Below are positions 19,367 to 30,039 of a DNA stretch of 64,000 nt, one piece after another. A model generated the notes under the pieces. That model saw only the letters and a list, made by a program, of their open reading frames with translations, searched no databases and was not told the origin of the DNA. Made by a program: the position numbers and the translations under genes. Origin of the DNA: Prevotella sp. OH937_COT-195 (lineage in GTDB: Bacteria > Bacteroidota > Bacteroidia > Bacteroidales > Bacteroidaceae); the NCBI RefSeq assembly GCF_003932845.1, contig NZ_RQZH01000011.1, positions 1-64,000 on the forward strand. The letters are read 5' to 3'. Position 1 is the stretch's first letter, and each line of letters starts with the position of its first letter.

Positions 19367-19375
19367 GCAAAAATA
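19367..19375 (-). promoter_or_regulatory. -7 promoter box for the FKBP block
   Basis: TATTTTTGC on the minus strand, about 45 nt upstream of the first FKBP ATG. Confidence 0.45.
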
Positions 19376-19464
19376 ATTATAAAATTCCTTACTTGCAAGC
19401 AAACACCTATTTATTATAAACATTTAGCAATCTTTTTCAATGCCCCGAGATATTCAGTGCGAAA

Positions 19465-19560
19465 TCAAAACAGGCGGAATTGCCGTGCAAATTCGGCGAA
19501 ATTGCAAATCAAAACAGCCGAAATTGGCAGACAATTCAACCTGTTTTGCATTGCTTGAAA
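19465..19560. repeat. Intergenic CAAAAC-GCCGAAATT motif cluster, locus 1
   Basis: Units AAAACAGGCGGAATTGCC (19467-19484) and AAAACAGCCGAAATTGGC (19511-19528) lie close together, with further AAATTC/GCGAAATTGC fragments. Related units recur at 32520-32585 and 59615-59692. The 500-nt gap between the FKBP block and the large secreted protein holds this cluster and no convincing gene. Confidence 0.45.
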
Positions 19561-19825
19561 CGCCGGGATGTTTGACGGACGGGAGGCGCGTGAGACATGC
19601 AGGAATGTTAAAAAATAAGAAGGATGCAATGTTGTGGCGTTTTATTCGTAACTTTGTCACGCTTACTTGGATTCTGCCATTGTTTGCATTGCAGTTCCTT
19701 GTGGGCGGGATTTTGCATTTTTGTATTTCCCTCCATGCAACTTCATGTTGTACGGTGGGTATTTTTACGCATCTGTCCAAAAAGAGTTTAACTTTTATAA
19801 ATATTTAAATCAAAATTAAACTGAA

Positions 19826-22800
19826 ATGAGAAAACTAAAAACAATGAAGACCAAGGCACTTGCACTATGCCTGTTGCTGTGCCTGTTTGGTCAGGTAAAA
19901 ACACAGGCACAAGTCTCGCTCGATTTCTCGTCGTTGAGCGAAGAGAATCCGCAATCGGACATCTCGATTACGGAAAAGTATGTGGAGGCACTCAACGACG
20001 GGGTGTGGAAATCAATTTACACATACAAGAACAAGAGATGGATGGCACCTTTCAAGAACTTGTATTTCCAGCAGTCGAACACTCCTTTGGACAAGAACGA
20101 CTATCAGAGTTACCTCGTTTCTCCGGCAATGACGCTCGGCGACCTCTCGGACAAGCAACTCACTTTTGAGTATGAGGCATCTTTGGTTAAGGGCAACGTA
20201 AAGATGGAGATGCTGGTCATAGACAAGAACGGCACAACCAAAGCCATAATCGGCGAAATAACGGGGGTGGAAGGTTCGAAACCGGGCGACTGGAAAGCGT
20301 TCAGTGCGAAAATTCCGGCAAACCTCAGCGGCACGGGCTTCATCGCTTTTGCCACGAGCGGAAACAGTAGTAACCGCGCACAGTTCAGAATAAGGAACAT
20401 AAAGACAGTTGCAGGGGAACTCCCCGTTACTGTGACTGCAATGCCGCAAGAAATAGACTTCGGTCAGGTTAACGTAGGCGAACAGAGTTACAGAAAAGAC
20501 ATCAACGTGCTGATAGCCAATTTTACGGGCAATCCGACTGCAACACTGACGAGCGGCAACACTGCCGACTTTACGCTGCTTACGGAGGAACTGACCGCAA
20601 CGGGCGGAAAAATAGGAGTGTATTTCACACCGAAAAACGGAGGAGCGAAGAACGCCACACTGACGATAATGGCGGGAGATGCCGTTGCCACCGTAACGCT
20701 AAAAGGTTCGGCAAAAGGAGGAGTGGCTCCGAACACACCAACCGTGGAACTTCTCGAAGACGAATTCTTCTATATCTTCGACGGCAACAAGCCTTCGAAA
20801 TGGCAGACGGAAGGTACTGTGACGAAACTCGAAGGTACCGACAGGTATAACTCGGACAGCGGTTTCGGAGTGGGAATAGAAACCGGTGAGTCATTTGGTT
20901 CGCTCAAGCAGGAAATAAATCTTAAGGCAAACGGAAAAACGGTGGTTGAAGGCGATGAAGTGGAATGTCTCATACACTATTTCACGGAAAGGTCGGAACA
21001 GCCCGGAGGACCATTCAGACTGGCATTGAACTGGGTGGATGCCGAAGGTAAAAACATAGAAAGTGCTGAGAAAGACTTTATCTGCAACCCTGAACTTTTC
21101 TTCGGAAGAATGAAGGCTTGGGGAGAACTGAAATTCCGCACGGTATGTCCGGCGGGAGCGGAGAAACTCATATTCAACATCGTAGTGGCACCCAAAAGCA
21201 AAGTGCGCATGGACGATTTCAGCGCGAAACGTTTGGAAACAAAAGACAAGACACCGCTCGTGGCAATATTGCCGCAGTACCGCACCATAGTGGGAGAGGT
21301 AGGCGTGCCGGCAACATATCCCGTGGCAATACAGGGAATGCACCTCGCAGCAGACCAAGAACCAAACTTCGGCGGAACAGATGCTGACAACGTGATGAAA
21401 CTAAGCGTGCAAAAACTACCTAATAACGGCACGACAAAGGCAATGCTGACGGTAACCCCGACAAAGAAAGGGGCTTTCGTGGGTGCAAACGCTTACTCCA
21501 TGATGTTCGGAGGAGCAGACACGGAGAATTCGGGTAAACTCATCCTGATGGGATATTTCAAGCAAGCGGGAACTACGCCGAGCATGGAATTAAAGGCCGG
21601 AACAATGGTGCGCGAGATGAAAGCCGCACCCGGAAAGACCGACGAACAGACAGTGGAATTCGACATCAACAACGTGATAACGAGTGTCGACATCGCAATT
21701 CTACAAGATGTGGCAGGCACGTTCACAATAGACAAATCGCAGTTCTATTACTCGCAACCTACGGAAACATTATACCAAGGTCCCGTTAAAATAACATTCA
21801 AGCCGAAGCAGGCAGGCGAATACAATGCAACGCTGATGCTGACAAGCATTCTGGCCGACACACTGCGCATTCAACTCAAAGGTGTTTGCAAAGCGGCACC
21901 CGCGGGAGCGATTGTGGAGGAGTTCGGTGCAGACCAGACAATGGATCCGCGTTTCAAAGGTGAGGCATGGAAGAATTTCCATAAATTCGACCTCGGATAT
22001 TGGAAACTGGACGGTAAATGGAATGCCGCAAACAACATAACAATAGACAAGGACGGTGTTCTCTACTTCGACGAAATTCTCGCAAACGGAGTAAACACCG
22101 TTACTATGACACCGGCAACAATTGCCGCAGACTGCAAAGCACAGTACTCGATAGACGGAGGAGGACACTGGACGGACGCAAATGCCGCAGACGCAGAGGG
22201 TAAGTTCACCGTGAACACACACCGCCCGACATTCGTTCGGTTTGTCGCCAAAAAGGAAATCAACGTTAACAGCGTGGCTTTCGATGTCAACAAAGTCGAG
22301 GAACGAGAGAAGTTTACCAAGATAGAAGATGCCATGGTGAAAACGGCTGATGCCGAAACACTGACCATTCTCAACGAGAAATTCGACGGACTGCGCCATA
22401 CTCGCGTACTCGGTATCGACGGATGGCAGAACATCACGGTAAGAGGCGAACGCCCGTTCTATGCATGGCACCAGAAAAATGCCGCACAGACAGAGGTGGA
22501 AAACGAGGTGGCACAAATATCGTTCTTCCGCTGGGGAGTGGAGGATAAACGCGAGCACGAGACTTGGCTCATATCGCCGACACTCTCATACAAGAACTCC
22601 AAAAGCAAGGTGGTAACGTTCAGCCTGCGATTCAACAACCCGACGGAGAACGGACAGGAGGCTTTCGGACTGTATGTCATCACGGAAAAAGACGGACAAG
22701 CAAAGCCGCACTACATCAATCTGTTGGATCATGCACCGGCGGGAGTTACAGTGGAACCGGAGGCTTGGTATGACTATCGCATAGATTTGTCGAAGATTGA

Positions 22801-23458
22801 AGGACTTGACATCGACGATAAATTCCACGTTGCATACTCGTTCTACAGTCCGGTTGGCGGAAAAGAGACGTCGCTCAACTTTATGATAGACGACTTTACA
22901 TACGGACGCACAGACCTGCCGAAGATTAACGTTGACAAAGATTTCCTCAAGTTCTTCTTCCAGACAGGCATAGGAACCGAACCGCAAACGCTGAACATTA
23001 CCACGGAACGTGCATACTCTCCCGTTACAATAACGTTGCTGCCGTCGATGATGAAGAATTTCTTCAAGTATAACACTGAAAAACTGCCGTCAACAGGAGG
23101 AGCAATTGCCATTGGATACAAGAGCGACGACCCGACAACCCGTGCCGCAGCACTGATGATACAGACACGAGGCGCAGAGCCGGTGGTGGTGAAACTGCTC
23201 GCACAACTAATGGGAACGAGCGACATTGACACGGCAGCAGGCGAAAACAACGGTACACTGACACCGGTGGTTACGGCCGACGGCATACGCGTAAACGGCA
23301 ATTACAAGACTTTCCGCATCTTCTCTGCAACAGGACAACTGCTGAAACAGGGCGGATACATGGAAAACATCGGTACCGCAGACATCAACAAGGGGGTTGC
23401 GATACTGCAACTGACAACCGAAGAAGGTGTCAAATCGTTTGCTATACAAGTGAAATAA
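19826..23458 (+). CDS. Large secreted protein with choice-of-anchor/cleaved-adhesin-like domains and a T9SS-like C-terminus
   Basis: 1210 aa. Signal peptide TKALALCLLLCLFGQVKTQAQ; the start may be 19826 or 19844. Residues ~30-190 form a jelly-roll module of the choice-of-anchor/cleaved adhesin kind (SYLVSPAMTLGDLSDKQLTFEYEA). Ig-like segments with the IDFGQVNVGEQ signature follow (~205-290 and again ~590-690, EFDINNVITSVDI). A second jelly-roll lies at ~860-1025 (WLISPTLSYKNSKSKVVTFSLRF). The last ~70 residues (FRIFSATGQLLKQGG to SFAIQVK) resemble a type IX secretion sorting domain. I infer export to the cell surface. Substrate or partner is unknown. It forms a single-gene unit with a strong terminator. 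Confidence 0.75.
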   Translation: MRKLKTMKTKALALCLLLCLFGQVKTQAQVSLDFSSLSEENPQSDISITEKYVEALNDGVWKSIYTYKNKRWMAPFKNLYFQQSNTPLDKNDYQSYLVSPAMTLGDLSDKQLTFEYEASLVKGNVKMEMLVIDKNGTTKAIIGEITGVEGSKPGDWKAFSAKIPANLSGTGFIAFATSGNSSNRAQFRIRNIKTVAGELPVTVTAMPQEIDFGQVNVGEQSYRKDINVLIANFTGNPTATLTSGNTADFTLLTEELTATGGKIGVYFTPKNGGAKNATLTIMAGDAVATVTLKGSAKGGVAPNTPTVELLEDEFFYIFDGNKPSKWQTEGTVTKLEGTDRYNSDSGFGVGIETGESFGSLKQEINLKANGKTVVEGDEVECLIHYFTERSEQPGGPFRLALNWVDAEGKNIESAEKDFICNPELFFGRMKAWGELKFRTVCPAGAEKLIFNIVVAPKSKVRMDDFSAKRLETKDKTPLVAILPQYRTIVGEVGVPATYPVAIQGMHLAADQEPNFGGTDADNVMKLSVQKLPNNGTTKAMLTVTPTKKGAFVGANAYSMMFGGADTENSGKLILMGYFKQAGTTPSMELKAGTMVREMKAAPGKTDEQTVEFDINNVITSVDIAILQDVAGTFTIDKSQFYYSQPTETLYQGPVKITFKPKQAGEYNATLMLTSILADTLRIQLKGVCKAAPAGAIVEEFGADQTMDPRFKGEAWKNFHKFDLGYWKLDGKWNAANNITIDKDGVLYFDEILANGVNTVTMTPATIAADCKAQYSIDGGGHWTDANAADAEGKFTVNTHRPTFVRFVAKKEINVNSVAFDVNKVEEREKFTKIEDAMVKTADAETLTILNEKFDGLRHTRVLGIDGWQNITVRGERPFYAWHQKNAAQTEVENEVAQISFFRWGVEDKREHETWLISPTLSYKNSKSKVVTFSLRFNNPTENGQEAFGLYVITEKDGQAKPHYINLLDHAPAGVTVEPEAWYDYRIDLSKIEGLDIDDKFHVAYSFYSPVGGKETSLNFMIDDFTYGRTDLPKINVDKDFLKFFFQTGIGTEPQTLNITTERAYSPVTITLLPSMMKNFFKYNTEKLPSTGGAIAIGYKSDDPTTRAAALMIQTRGAEPVVVKLLAQLMGTSDIDTAAGENNGTLTPVVTADGIRVNGNYKTFRIFSATGQLLKQGGYMENIGTADINKGVAILQLTTEEGVKSFAIQVK

Positions 23459-23489
23459 GTACCGGAACAGACATCTGAAAATACATGAA

Positions 23490-23523
23490 ATAATGCCCGA
23501 CCGTTTGCATGGTCGGGCATTAT
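23490..23523 (+). terminator. Terminator of the large secreted protein gene
   Basis: ATAATGCCCGACC (23490-23502) pairs perfectly over 13 bp with GGTCGGGCATTAT (23511-23523), 8-nt loop, starting 32 nt after the stop codon. Confidence 0.8.
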
Positions 23524-23769
23524 TGTATCAACATGAATACATAAACCGTAGTTTTGACGTATGGAAATATTTGTGTGGTGTTGCCGTACTATACGACTTA
23601 TGACAATAACGCGACTTGTTGCCTGTCCCGCCACAAGGTTGTAGACTGCCTTGCCGTTACTTCACAAAAACGTATGCAACACACGGTGGTGGGTATTATT
23701 TGAAAATAATGTCTGACAAATACACATTCCATATAGAATGTTTGGCTCGGATTTTAACGAACCGTCTTA

Positions 23770-23966
23770 AATCCAAATCGGTCATTAGAACCCTCAACCG
23801 ATTTTGTTCGATTGTTGAGCAGACGTGCAGCCGTTTCATCGAAGGCGTATCGGGCTGCGTCGAGATGTAATGACTGCGCAGATGGCAGCAAGCGGGCTAA
23901 AGCAGTTGGGAAGCGTAACGGCAATGGCAAATCTAAGCAAATGCGGTCTAATGACCGATTTGGGTT
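23770..23966 (-). repeat. 197-bp terminal-inverted-repeat element, copy 1
   Basis: Ends carry the inverted repeat AACCCAAATCGGTCATTAGA (one mismatch at the left end, AATCC). The edges lie in TTAA. The minus-strand frame is open from end to end (NPNRSLDRICLD to SNDRFGF). Located between the terminators of two convergent transcripts (secreted-protein gene and sdh operon). In this copy the plus-strand frame is also open because TAG became TAT. Confidence 0.85.
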
Positions 23967-23982
23967 AAAAGACAAAATAACA

Positions 23983-24020
23983 GAACAGGCTGAAATCCTT
24001 GCCCGGATTTCAGCCTGTTC
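23983..24020 (-). terminator. Terminator of the sdhCAB operon
   Basis: GAACAGGCTGAAATCC (23983-23998) and GGATTTCAGCCTGTTC (24005-24020) form a perfect 16-bp stem with a 6-nt loop, followed on the minus strand by a T-rich tract. Confidence 0.8.
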
Positions 24021-24059
24021 CTAAAATGTTTGCCGTATGGCAATGATTAAAAAAGATGT

Positions 24060-24815
24060 CTAATCTTTGAACTTTGCACAGATGAACTCGCGATTCAGAC
24101 GCGCAATGTTAGATATAGACTCGTTCTTCGGGCACTCTGCCTCGCAAGCGCGGGTATTGGTGCAGTTGCCGAAACCGAGTTCTTCCATTTTCATAACCAT
24201 TGCCTTTGCACGTTTTGCGGCCTCGGGGCGTCCCTGTGGGAGTAATGCCAACTGACTTACCTTCGAGCTTACAAAGAGCATTGCAGAGCCATTCTTGCAG
24301 GCGGCAACGCAGCAACCGCAGCCGATACAACTGGCAGCGTCCATTGCCTCGTCGGCATCGGGCTTCGGAATGAGTATAGAATTGGCATCCTGAGCCTGTC
24401 CCGTACGTATGGTGGTGTAGCCACCGGCGGCAATTATCTTGTCGAAAGCGGTGCGGTCAACCATACAGTCCTTGATGATGGGGAACGCAGCAGAACGCCA
24501 AGGCTCAACCCAAATGTCCTGTCCGTCCTCGAAACGGCGCATATAGAGTTGGCAAGTGGTTGCACCGACACTCGATCCGTGGGGATGACCATTAATATAT
24601 AGCGAACACATACCGCAGATACCTTCGCGGCAGTCGTGGTCGAACACGAACGGTTCTTTACCTTCATTTATAAGATCCTCGTTGAGAATGTCGAGCATTT
24701 CGAGGAACGAGGTGTCGTCCGGAATATCTTTCATCTGACGGGTATCAAAGTGCCCCTCTTCTTTCGGACCGTTCTGACGCCAGAAATGTAAAGTGAATGA
24801 AATATTTTTTGCCAT
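24060..24815 (-). CDS. sdhB: Succinate dehydrogenase/fumarate reductase iron-sulfur subunit
   Basis: 251 aa. Cys motifs for the three clusters are visible: a plant-type [2Fe-2S] site (CREGICGMC, around residues 60-70), then CIGCGCCVAACK, and CTNTRACEAECP near the C-terminus. It passes electrons between the flavoprotein and the membrane cytochrome. In strict anaerobes of this group the complex mainly reduces fumarate to succinate. It follows sdhA by 4 nt and a strong terminator follows. Confidence 0.95.
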   Translation of the reverse strand: MAKNISFTLHFWRQNGPKEEGHFDTRQMKDIPDDTSFLEMLDILNEDLINEGKEPFVFDHDCREGICGMCSLYINGHPHGSSVGATTCQLYMRRFEDGQDIWVEPWRSAAFPIIKDCMVDRTAFDKIIAAGGYTTIRTGQAQDANSILIPKPDADEAMDAASCIGCGCCVAACKNGSAMLFVSSKVSQLALLPQGRPEAAKRAKAMVMKMEELGFGNCTNTRACEAECPKNESISNIARLNREFICAKFKD

Positions 24816-24819
24816 GATA

Positions 24820-26802
24820 TTAATTCTTGTAATTACGTGTTTGTACCTTTATCGCTTCATACTCCAGAGGCTCTTTTATCAGCACCGGTGCGGTGGTGTC
24901 GTCGCCTTGATACTCCCAGCAACCAACGTAGAAGAAGTTCTCGTCGTCACGTTTTGCCTCACCTTCTTCCGTCTGGTATTCCTCGCGGAAATGACCTCCG
25001 CACGATTCGTTGCGGTGGAGCGCGTCGTAAGCAACGAGTTGTCCCATCAATATGAAGTCGCGCAAATGGATGGCTTTGTCGAGTTCCACATTGAGTCCGT
25101 CTTTGTTTCCCGGCACAAAGAGGTTGGTGTCAAACTCTTTCTTGAGTTTCTTCATCAACTCTATGCCTTCTTTCAAGCCTTCGGCGGTGCGTCCCATGCC
25201 TACATGTTCCCACATTATATGACCCAGTTCTTTATGTAAAGAGTCAACCGAACGTTTGCCCTTAATGCCCATCAGGCGGTCGATTTCTTTCTGAACGCCC
25301 TTCTCTGCTTCTTCAAACTCGGGCAAATCGGTTGAAATGCGCGGCCATACCTCTTGGTCGGAGAGATAATTCTGGATAGTGTAAGGCAGTACGAAATAAC
25401 CGTCGGCAAGTCCTTGCATGAGCGCAGAGGCACCGAGGCGGTTGGCACCATGGTCGGAGAAGTTGCACTCTCCAATGGCGAACAGACCGTCGATGGTGGT
25501 CTGCAATTCGTAGTCAACCCAGATACCACCCATCGTATAGTGTATTGCCGGGAATATCATCATCGGGTTATAGTACTTGACACCGTTTATTTCGTTTGCC
25601 ATCTCGCCCGGATTGACATCGGTAATTTCCTCATACATATCGAAGAGGTTGCCATAACGCTGAAGAACAACATCGATACCGAGACGCTCGATAGACTCTG
25701 AGAAATCGAGGAATACGGCAAGACCGGTATTGTTTACACCGAAACCGTTGTCACAACGCTCCTTTGCAGCACGGCTCGCAACGTCGCGCGGCACAAGATT
25801 TCCGAATGCGGGATAACGACGCTCGAGGTAATAGTCGCGGTCTTCTTCGGGTATATCCGAACCTTTCTTTGTTCCGGCCTGAAGAGCCTTGGCATCTTCT
25901 ATCTTCTTTGGAACCCAAATACGTCCGTCGTTACGCAGTGACTCGGACATAAGTGTAAGTTTCGACTGTTTGTCGCCGTGTACCGGAATACACGTCGGGT
26001 GTATCTGAACATACGATGGGTTTGCGAAATACGCGCCCTTGCGATAGCACTGCACGGCTGCGGTACAGTTGCAGCCCATGGCATTGGTAGAAAGGAAATA
26101 GGCATTGCCATATCCGCCTGTAGCTATTACAACGGCATTTGCTGAGAAACGTTCCAATTTTCCCGTAACGAGGTTCTTTGCTATGATTCCGCGAGCCCTG
26201 CCATTAACGATTACCACGTCTTCCATCTCGTAGCGTGTGTAGAGTTTTACCTTGTTGGCATTTACCTGACACATCAACGAGGAGTAAGCACCGAGCAGCA
26301 ACTGCTGACCCGTCTGTCCCTTTGCATAAAAAGTACGACTAACCTGTGCTCCGCCGAAAGAGCGGTTGGCAAGCATGCCTCCATACTCGCGAGCAAACGG
26401 CACTCCCTGTGCCACACACTGGTCAATTATGCTGTTGGAGACCTCGGCCAGACGATACACATTGGCCTCTCGAGCACGATAGTCGCCGCCTTTCACGGTG
26501 TCGTAGAACAGACGATAGACCGAGTCTCCGTCGTTCTGATAATTCTTGGCTGCGTTGATACCTCCCTGTGCCGCGATAGAGTGAGCACGACGGGGCGAGT
26601 CTTGTATGCAGAAATTAAGAACATTGAAGCCCATCTCACCGAGAGAAGCGGCTGCACTGGCACCGGCCAAACCCGTACCTACGACAATAACGTCGAGTTT
26701 CAGTTTGTTCTTGGGGTTTACCAAACGCTGGTGTGCTTTATAATTAGTCCATTTCTCGGCTACCGAGCCTTCTGGAATCCTTGAATTTAATGTCTTTGTC
26801 AT
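24820..26802 (-). CDS. sdhA: Succinate dehydrogenase/fumarate reductase flavoprotein subunit
   Basis: 660 aa. FAD-binding [19 protein letters not shown] near residue 40, the covalent-FAD histidine region [18 protein letters not shown], the substrate-site segments QIHPTCIP and [10 protein letters not shown], and a C-terminal helical domain. Length and motifs fit the Bacteroidetes SdhA/FrdA type. Central enzyme of fumarate respiration, feeding succinate/propionate production. Middle gene of sdhC-A-B. Confidence 0.96.
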   Translation of the reverse strand: MTKTLNSRIPEGSVAEKWTNYKAHQRLVNPKNKLKLDVIVVGTGLAGASAAASLGEMGFNVLNFCIQDSPRRAHSIAAQGGINAAKNYQNDGDSVYRLFYDTVKGGDYRAREANVYRLAEVSNSIIDQCVAQGVPFAREYGGMLANRSFGGAQVSRTFYAKGQTGQQLLLGAYSSLMCQVNANKVKLYTRYEMEDVVIVNGRARGIIAKNLVTGKLERFSANAVVIATGGYGNAYFLSTNAMGCNCTAAVQCYRKGAYFANPSYVQIHPTCIPVHGDKQSKLTLMSESLRNDGRIWVPKKIEDAKALQAGTKKGSDIPEEDRDYYLERRYPAFGNLVPRDVASRAAKERCDNGFGVNNTGLAVFLDFSESIERLGIDVVLQRYGNLFDMYEEITDVNPGEMANEINGVKYYNPMMIFPAIHYTMGGIWVDYELQTTIDGLFAIGECNFSDHGANRLGASALMQGLADGYFVLPYTIQNYLSDQEVWPRISTDLPEFEEAEKGVQKEIDRLMGIKGKRSVDSLHKELGHIMWEHVGMGRTAEGLKEGIELMKKLKKEFDTNLFVPGNKDGLNVELDKAIHLRDFILMGQLVAYDALHRNESCGGHFREEYQTEEGEAKRDDENFFYVGCWEYQGDDTTAPVLIKEPLEYEAIKVQTRNYKN

Positions 26803-26864
26803 AATGTAATCTACGATTTTCGAATTTACAATCTACAATAGTTCATAGTCCCGACGAACACCTA

Positions 26865-27557
26865 TCATAAGCACTTCCCGCAGCAAAGGCTCGGGGCGCA
26901 GCCGAAGGCGAATGCGAGGACAACGATGAGAAACACAGCCATGAGCACGGTGGTATATACGAGACCGATGACTTTCCAACGGTTGAACCATACCTTGCCG
27001 TTGACACCGAGTGTCTGCATGGCACTCCAGAAACCATGAGAGAGATGGAACCATATAGCAATGATCCAAACAACATATAGCACAACATAGACAGGATTCT
27101 TGAAAGTCTCCTGTATCCAGCCGAAACCATCGGTGGGACTAAGTGCCGTATGCATGCCTATTATCTCGGCAAACATCATATTGTACCAGAAATTAAACAG
27201 GTGAAGGAGAATGCCCAAGAGGATTATGATACCCAAAACAAGCATGTTTTGAGATGCCCAAGAAACCTCACTTCTGCGTGCCGTTTCATGGTAACGTTCA
27301 GGACCGCGAGCCTTGCGGTTCTGCATCGTCAGCCAGAAAGCATAGAAAATGTGAAGCAATGCCAGACCGGCCAGACCACAGGTGGCGGCTACGGCATACC
27401 AATTGGAACCCAACAGTTCGCAAATAGCGTTGTAAGCCTCACCGGAAATGAGAGCCACAACATTCATTGCACCGTGGAAAGTCAAGAACAGGATAAGGCA
27501 GATACCCGTGACAGACATCACAACCTTCCTTCCAATAGATGAATTTGTTAACCACAT
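26865..27557 (-). CDS. sdhC: Succinate dehydrogenase/fumarate reductase cytochrome b subunit
   Basis: 230-aa membrane protein with five predicted hydrophobic helices (VMSVTGICLILFLTFHG, YAVAATCGLAGLALLHIFYAFWL, MLVLGIIILLGILLHLFNFW, VYVVLYVVWIIAIWFHLSHG, VLMAVFLIVVLAFAFG). Histidines within the helices are suitable for two haems b, as in Wolinella-type b558 subunits. It anchors SdhAB and exchanges electrons with menaquinone. First gene of the operon; the 405-nt gap upstream to divergent mnmG holds both promoters. Confidence 0.93.
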   Translation of the reverse strand: MWLTNSSIGRKVVMSVTGICLILFLTFHGAMNVVALISGEAYNAICELLGSNWYAVAATCGLAGLALLHIFYAFWLTMQNRKARGPERYHETARRSEVSWASQNMLVLGIIILLGILLHLFNFWYNMMFAEIIGMHTALSPTDGFGWIQETFKNPVYVVLYVVWIIAIWFHLSHGFWSAMQTLGVNGKVWFNRWKVIGLVYTTVLMAVFLIVVLAFAFGCAPSLCCGKCL

Positions 27558-27931
27558 AAATGATTGATTTTGAATTATTTAAATGTTAAAATTACTTTAG
27601 ATTCAGGTTTGCTTCACATGTAATATGACAGCATTTTTAAGATAAAATACCTTGTTTTAGGTATCATCACGCTCATTTTAGGCTGCAAATATACCATAAA
27701 TTAATGATATTTCAAACATTTGGCGGAGAAAAAATGAAAAATATGTGTTTTTACATAACAGCCCGATGAAATGTATGTTGCAACGGAACGGATACCGTAA
27801 TTCAACACATTGAGAACGGGCAGATTATCTCTTGGAAAACAAAAACAGCATTTACGTTTACCATTTGTTAACACTTTTACATCGATTATTCAAAATAATG
27901 AGAATAAAATGCTTATTTACGAAACTTTTAG

Positions 27932-27940
27932 TAATTTTGC
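27932..27940 (+). promoter_or_regulatory. -7 promoter box for mnmG
   Basis: TAATTTTGC, 22 nt before the preferred ATG at 27963. It rules out the far-upstream in-frame start at 27810. Confidence 0.6.
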
Positions 27941-27962
27941 ACGGCATAATGTTTGGAAATAT

Positions 27963-29915
27963 ATGATTTTAAAATACGATGTCATAATCATTGGCGGAGG
28001 ACATGCCGGCTGCGAGGCGGCATGCGCAAGCGCGAACATGGGGGCAAAGACATGTCTCGTTACCATGGACATGAACAAAATTGCACAGATGAGTTGCAAC
28101 CCCGCAGTGGGCGGCATCGCGAAAGGACAAATTGTTCGGGAAGTAGACGCTTTGGGCGGACAGATGGGACTGATAACCGATGCCACGGCCATACAGTTTC
28201 GCATGCTGAACCGTTCGAAGGGACCGGCAATGTGGAGTCCGAGAGCACAGTGCGACCGTGAAAAGTTCATATCGCAATGGCGCAGGGTACTTGACAACAC
28301 GCACAATCTTGACATCTGGCAGGATCAAGCCGACGAACTGATTGTGCAAGAAACCGCAACAGCCGGAAACAACAAAGAAAACGGGAGCAAGACTTACATT
28401 CCACGTCATATAAAAAGAGTGACGGGAGTGCGCACGATATGGGGAGTGGAACTGCATGCAAAGGCAGTGGTCATAACCGCAGGAACTTTCCTAAACGGAA
28501 TGATGCACATAGGAGACAAGATGGTGGCAGGAGGCAGAATTGCCGAACCTGCCGTAAAACATTTTACCGAGAGCATAACAAGACACGGAATAACATCGGC
28601 ACGCATGAAGACGGGAACGCCGGTAAGAATAGACCGACGCTCGGTACATTTCGAAGATACTGAAATGCAACCGGGAGAAACCGATTTCCACAAATTCTCA
28701 TACATGGGAGAAGCAAGACCGCTGCCACAACTGCCGTGCTGGACATTATCCACAAACGCCGAATCACACGAGGTGTTACGCCGAAGCATGGAAAGTTCTC
28801 CTCTGTATAATGGACAAATAAACAGCATCGGACCACGCTACTGCCCGTCGATAGAGACAAAACTCACGACATTCCCCGACCGCCACAGTCATCCGCTTTT
28901 CCTCGAACCGGAAGGCATGGACACAAACGAGATGTACCTCAACGGTTTCTCGTCGAGCATGCCGATAAACGCACAGATAGAAGCATTGAAGTGCATACCC
29001 GCACTAAGAGACGTGAAAGTATATCGCCCTGGGTATGCAATAGAATACGATTTCTTCGACCCTACCCTGCTGAAACATTCGTTGGAATCGAAAAAAATAG
29101 AGGGGTTGTTCTTTGCAGGACAAGTGAACGGAACAACAGGATACGAGGAAGCCGCAGGACAAGGACTCGTTGCCGGTGCAAACGCCGCGCTCTTAGCGGG
29201 CGACGACAACACGGAGACATCATACGGAACACGGTTCGTAATGCACCGCGACGAGTCGTATATAGGCGTTCTCATCGATGATTTGGTAACGAAAGGTGTA
29301 GACGAACCTTACCGTATGTTTACATCGAGGGCGGAATACCGCATACTGTTAAGACAGGACGATGCCGACGCACGACTGACAAAGCGGGCATACGAATTAG
29401 GAATTGCAGGCCGCAACCGCTTTGATTGGTGGGAAGAGAAAAACAGCCACATAGAGCATATAATCGAAATATGCCGCAAGACATCGATGAGTCCCAAAGA
29501 AACAGAAGGAATGCTCGAAGCATTCGGCACGACACCGCTTCGCACCGGATGCAAAGCAATAGAACTTCTCGGCAGACCTCAAATAGACATATACAAGTTG
29601 GCAGAGATGATTCCCGAACTGAAAGAGGCTCTCGACGCACCCGAAAACCGAAAAGAGGAAATTGCGGAAGCCGCAGAAGTAAGAATGAAATACGCGGGTT
29701 ACATTGAAAGAGAACGGGATATTGCAGAAAAGATGCACCGTTTGGAAAGCATGAAAATTAAAGGAAAATTCGACTACATGTCGATTAACCACATATCAAT
29801 CGAGGCAAGACAGAAATTGTCACGAATCAACCCGGAGACTCTTGCACAGGCATCACGCATTCCCGGAGTTTCACCAAGCGACATCAACGTACTACTCGTG
29901 TTAATGGGGCGGTGA
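27963..29915 (+). CDS. mnmG: tRNA uridine-5-carboxymethylaminomethyl modification enzyme MnmG (GidA)
   Basis: FAD protein that, with MnmE, modifies U34 of certain tRNAs. The start MILKYDVIIIGGGHAGCEAA is the family N-terminus with the dinucleotide-binding GxGxxG. Further signatures are SCNPAVGGIAKGQ, GTFLNG and GQVNGTTGYEEAAGQG. At 650 aa it is slightly long because of an insertion near residues 120-135 (TATAGNNKENGSKTY). The frame is open further upstream, but the promoter position supports ATG 27963. mnmG is often close to the replication origin, which fits the parS sites just downstream. Confidence 0.95.
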   Translation: MILKYDVIIIGGGHAGCEAACASANMGAKTCLVTMDMNKIAQMSCNPAVGGIAKGQIVREVDALGGQMGLITDATAIQFRMLNRSKGPAMWSPRAQCDREKFISQWRRVLDNTHNLDIWQDQADELIVQETATAGNNKENGSKTYIPRHIKRVTGVRTIWGVELHAKAVVITAGTFLNGMMHIGDKMVAGGRIAEPAVKHFTESITRHGITSARMKTGTPVRIDRRSVHFEDTEMQPGETDFHKFSYMGEARPLPQLPCWTLSTNAESHEVLRRSMESSPLYNGQINSIGPRYCPSIETKLTTFPDRHSHPLFLEPEGMDTNEMYLNGFSSSMPINAQIEALKCIPALRDVKVYRPGYAIEYDFFDPTLLKHSLESKKIEGLFFAGQVNGTTGYEEAAGQGLVAGANAALLAGDDNTETSYGTRFVMHRDESYIGVLIDDLVTKGVDEPYRMFTSRAEYRILLRQDDADARLTKRAYELGIAGRNRFDWWEEKNSHIEHIIEICRKTSMSPKETEGMLEAFGTTPLRTGCKAIELLGRPQIDIYKLAEMIPELKEALDAPENRKEEIAEAAEVRMKYAGYIERERDIAEKMHRLESMKIKGKFDYMSINHISIEARQKLSRINPETLAQASRIPGVSPSDINVLLVLMGR

Positions 29916-29978
29916 CAAACAGATAGTGAAAAACGCAATGCCGAACAAGACATGAAAAGGAAACAAAAGGGAACTTAA

Positions 29979-29994
29979 TGTTTCACGTGAAACA
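29979..29994. promoter_or_regulatory. parS: parS centromere site 1
   Basis: TGTTTCACGTGAAACA, a perfect 16-bp palindrome identical to the broadly conserved chromosomal parS sequence bound by ParB/Spo0J. It lies between mnmG and apt. Function here is inferred from sequence identity. Confidence 0.85.
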
Positions 29995-30039
29995 AACAGC
30001 ATGCAAATAATTAAAAATCAATAATATATAACATCGATT

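Noticed and set aside
27810..27962. Upstream extension of mnmG
   Set aside because: The -7 promoter box lies inside it and the canonical MnmG N-terminus begins at 27963.
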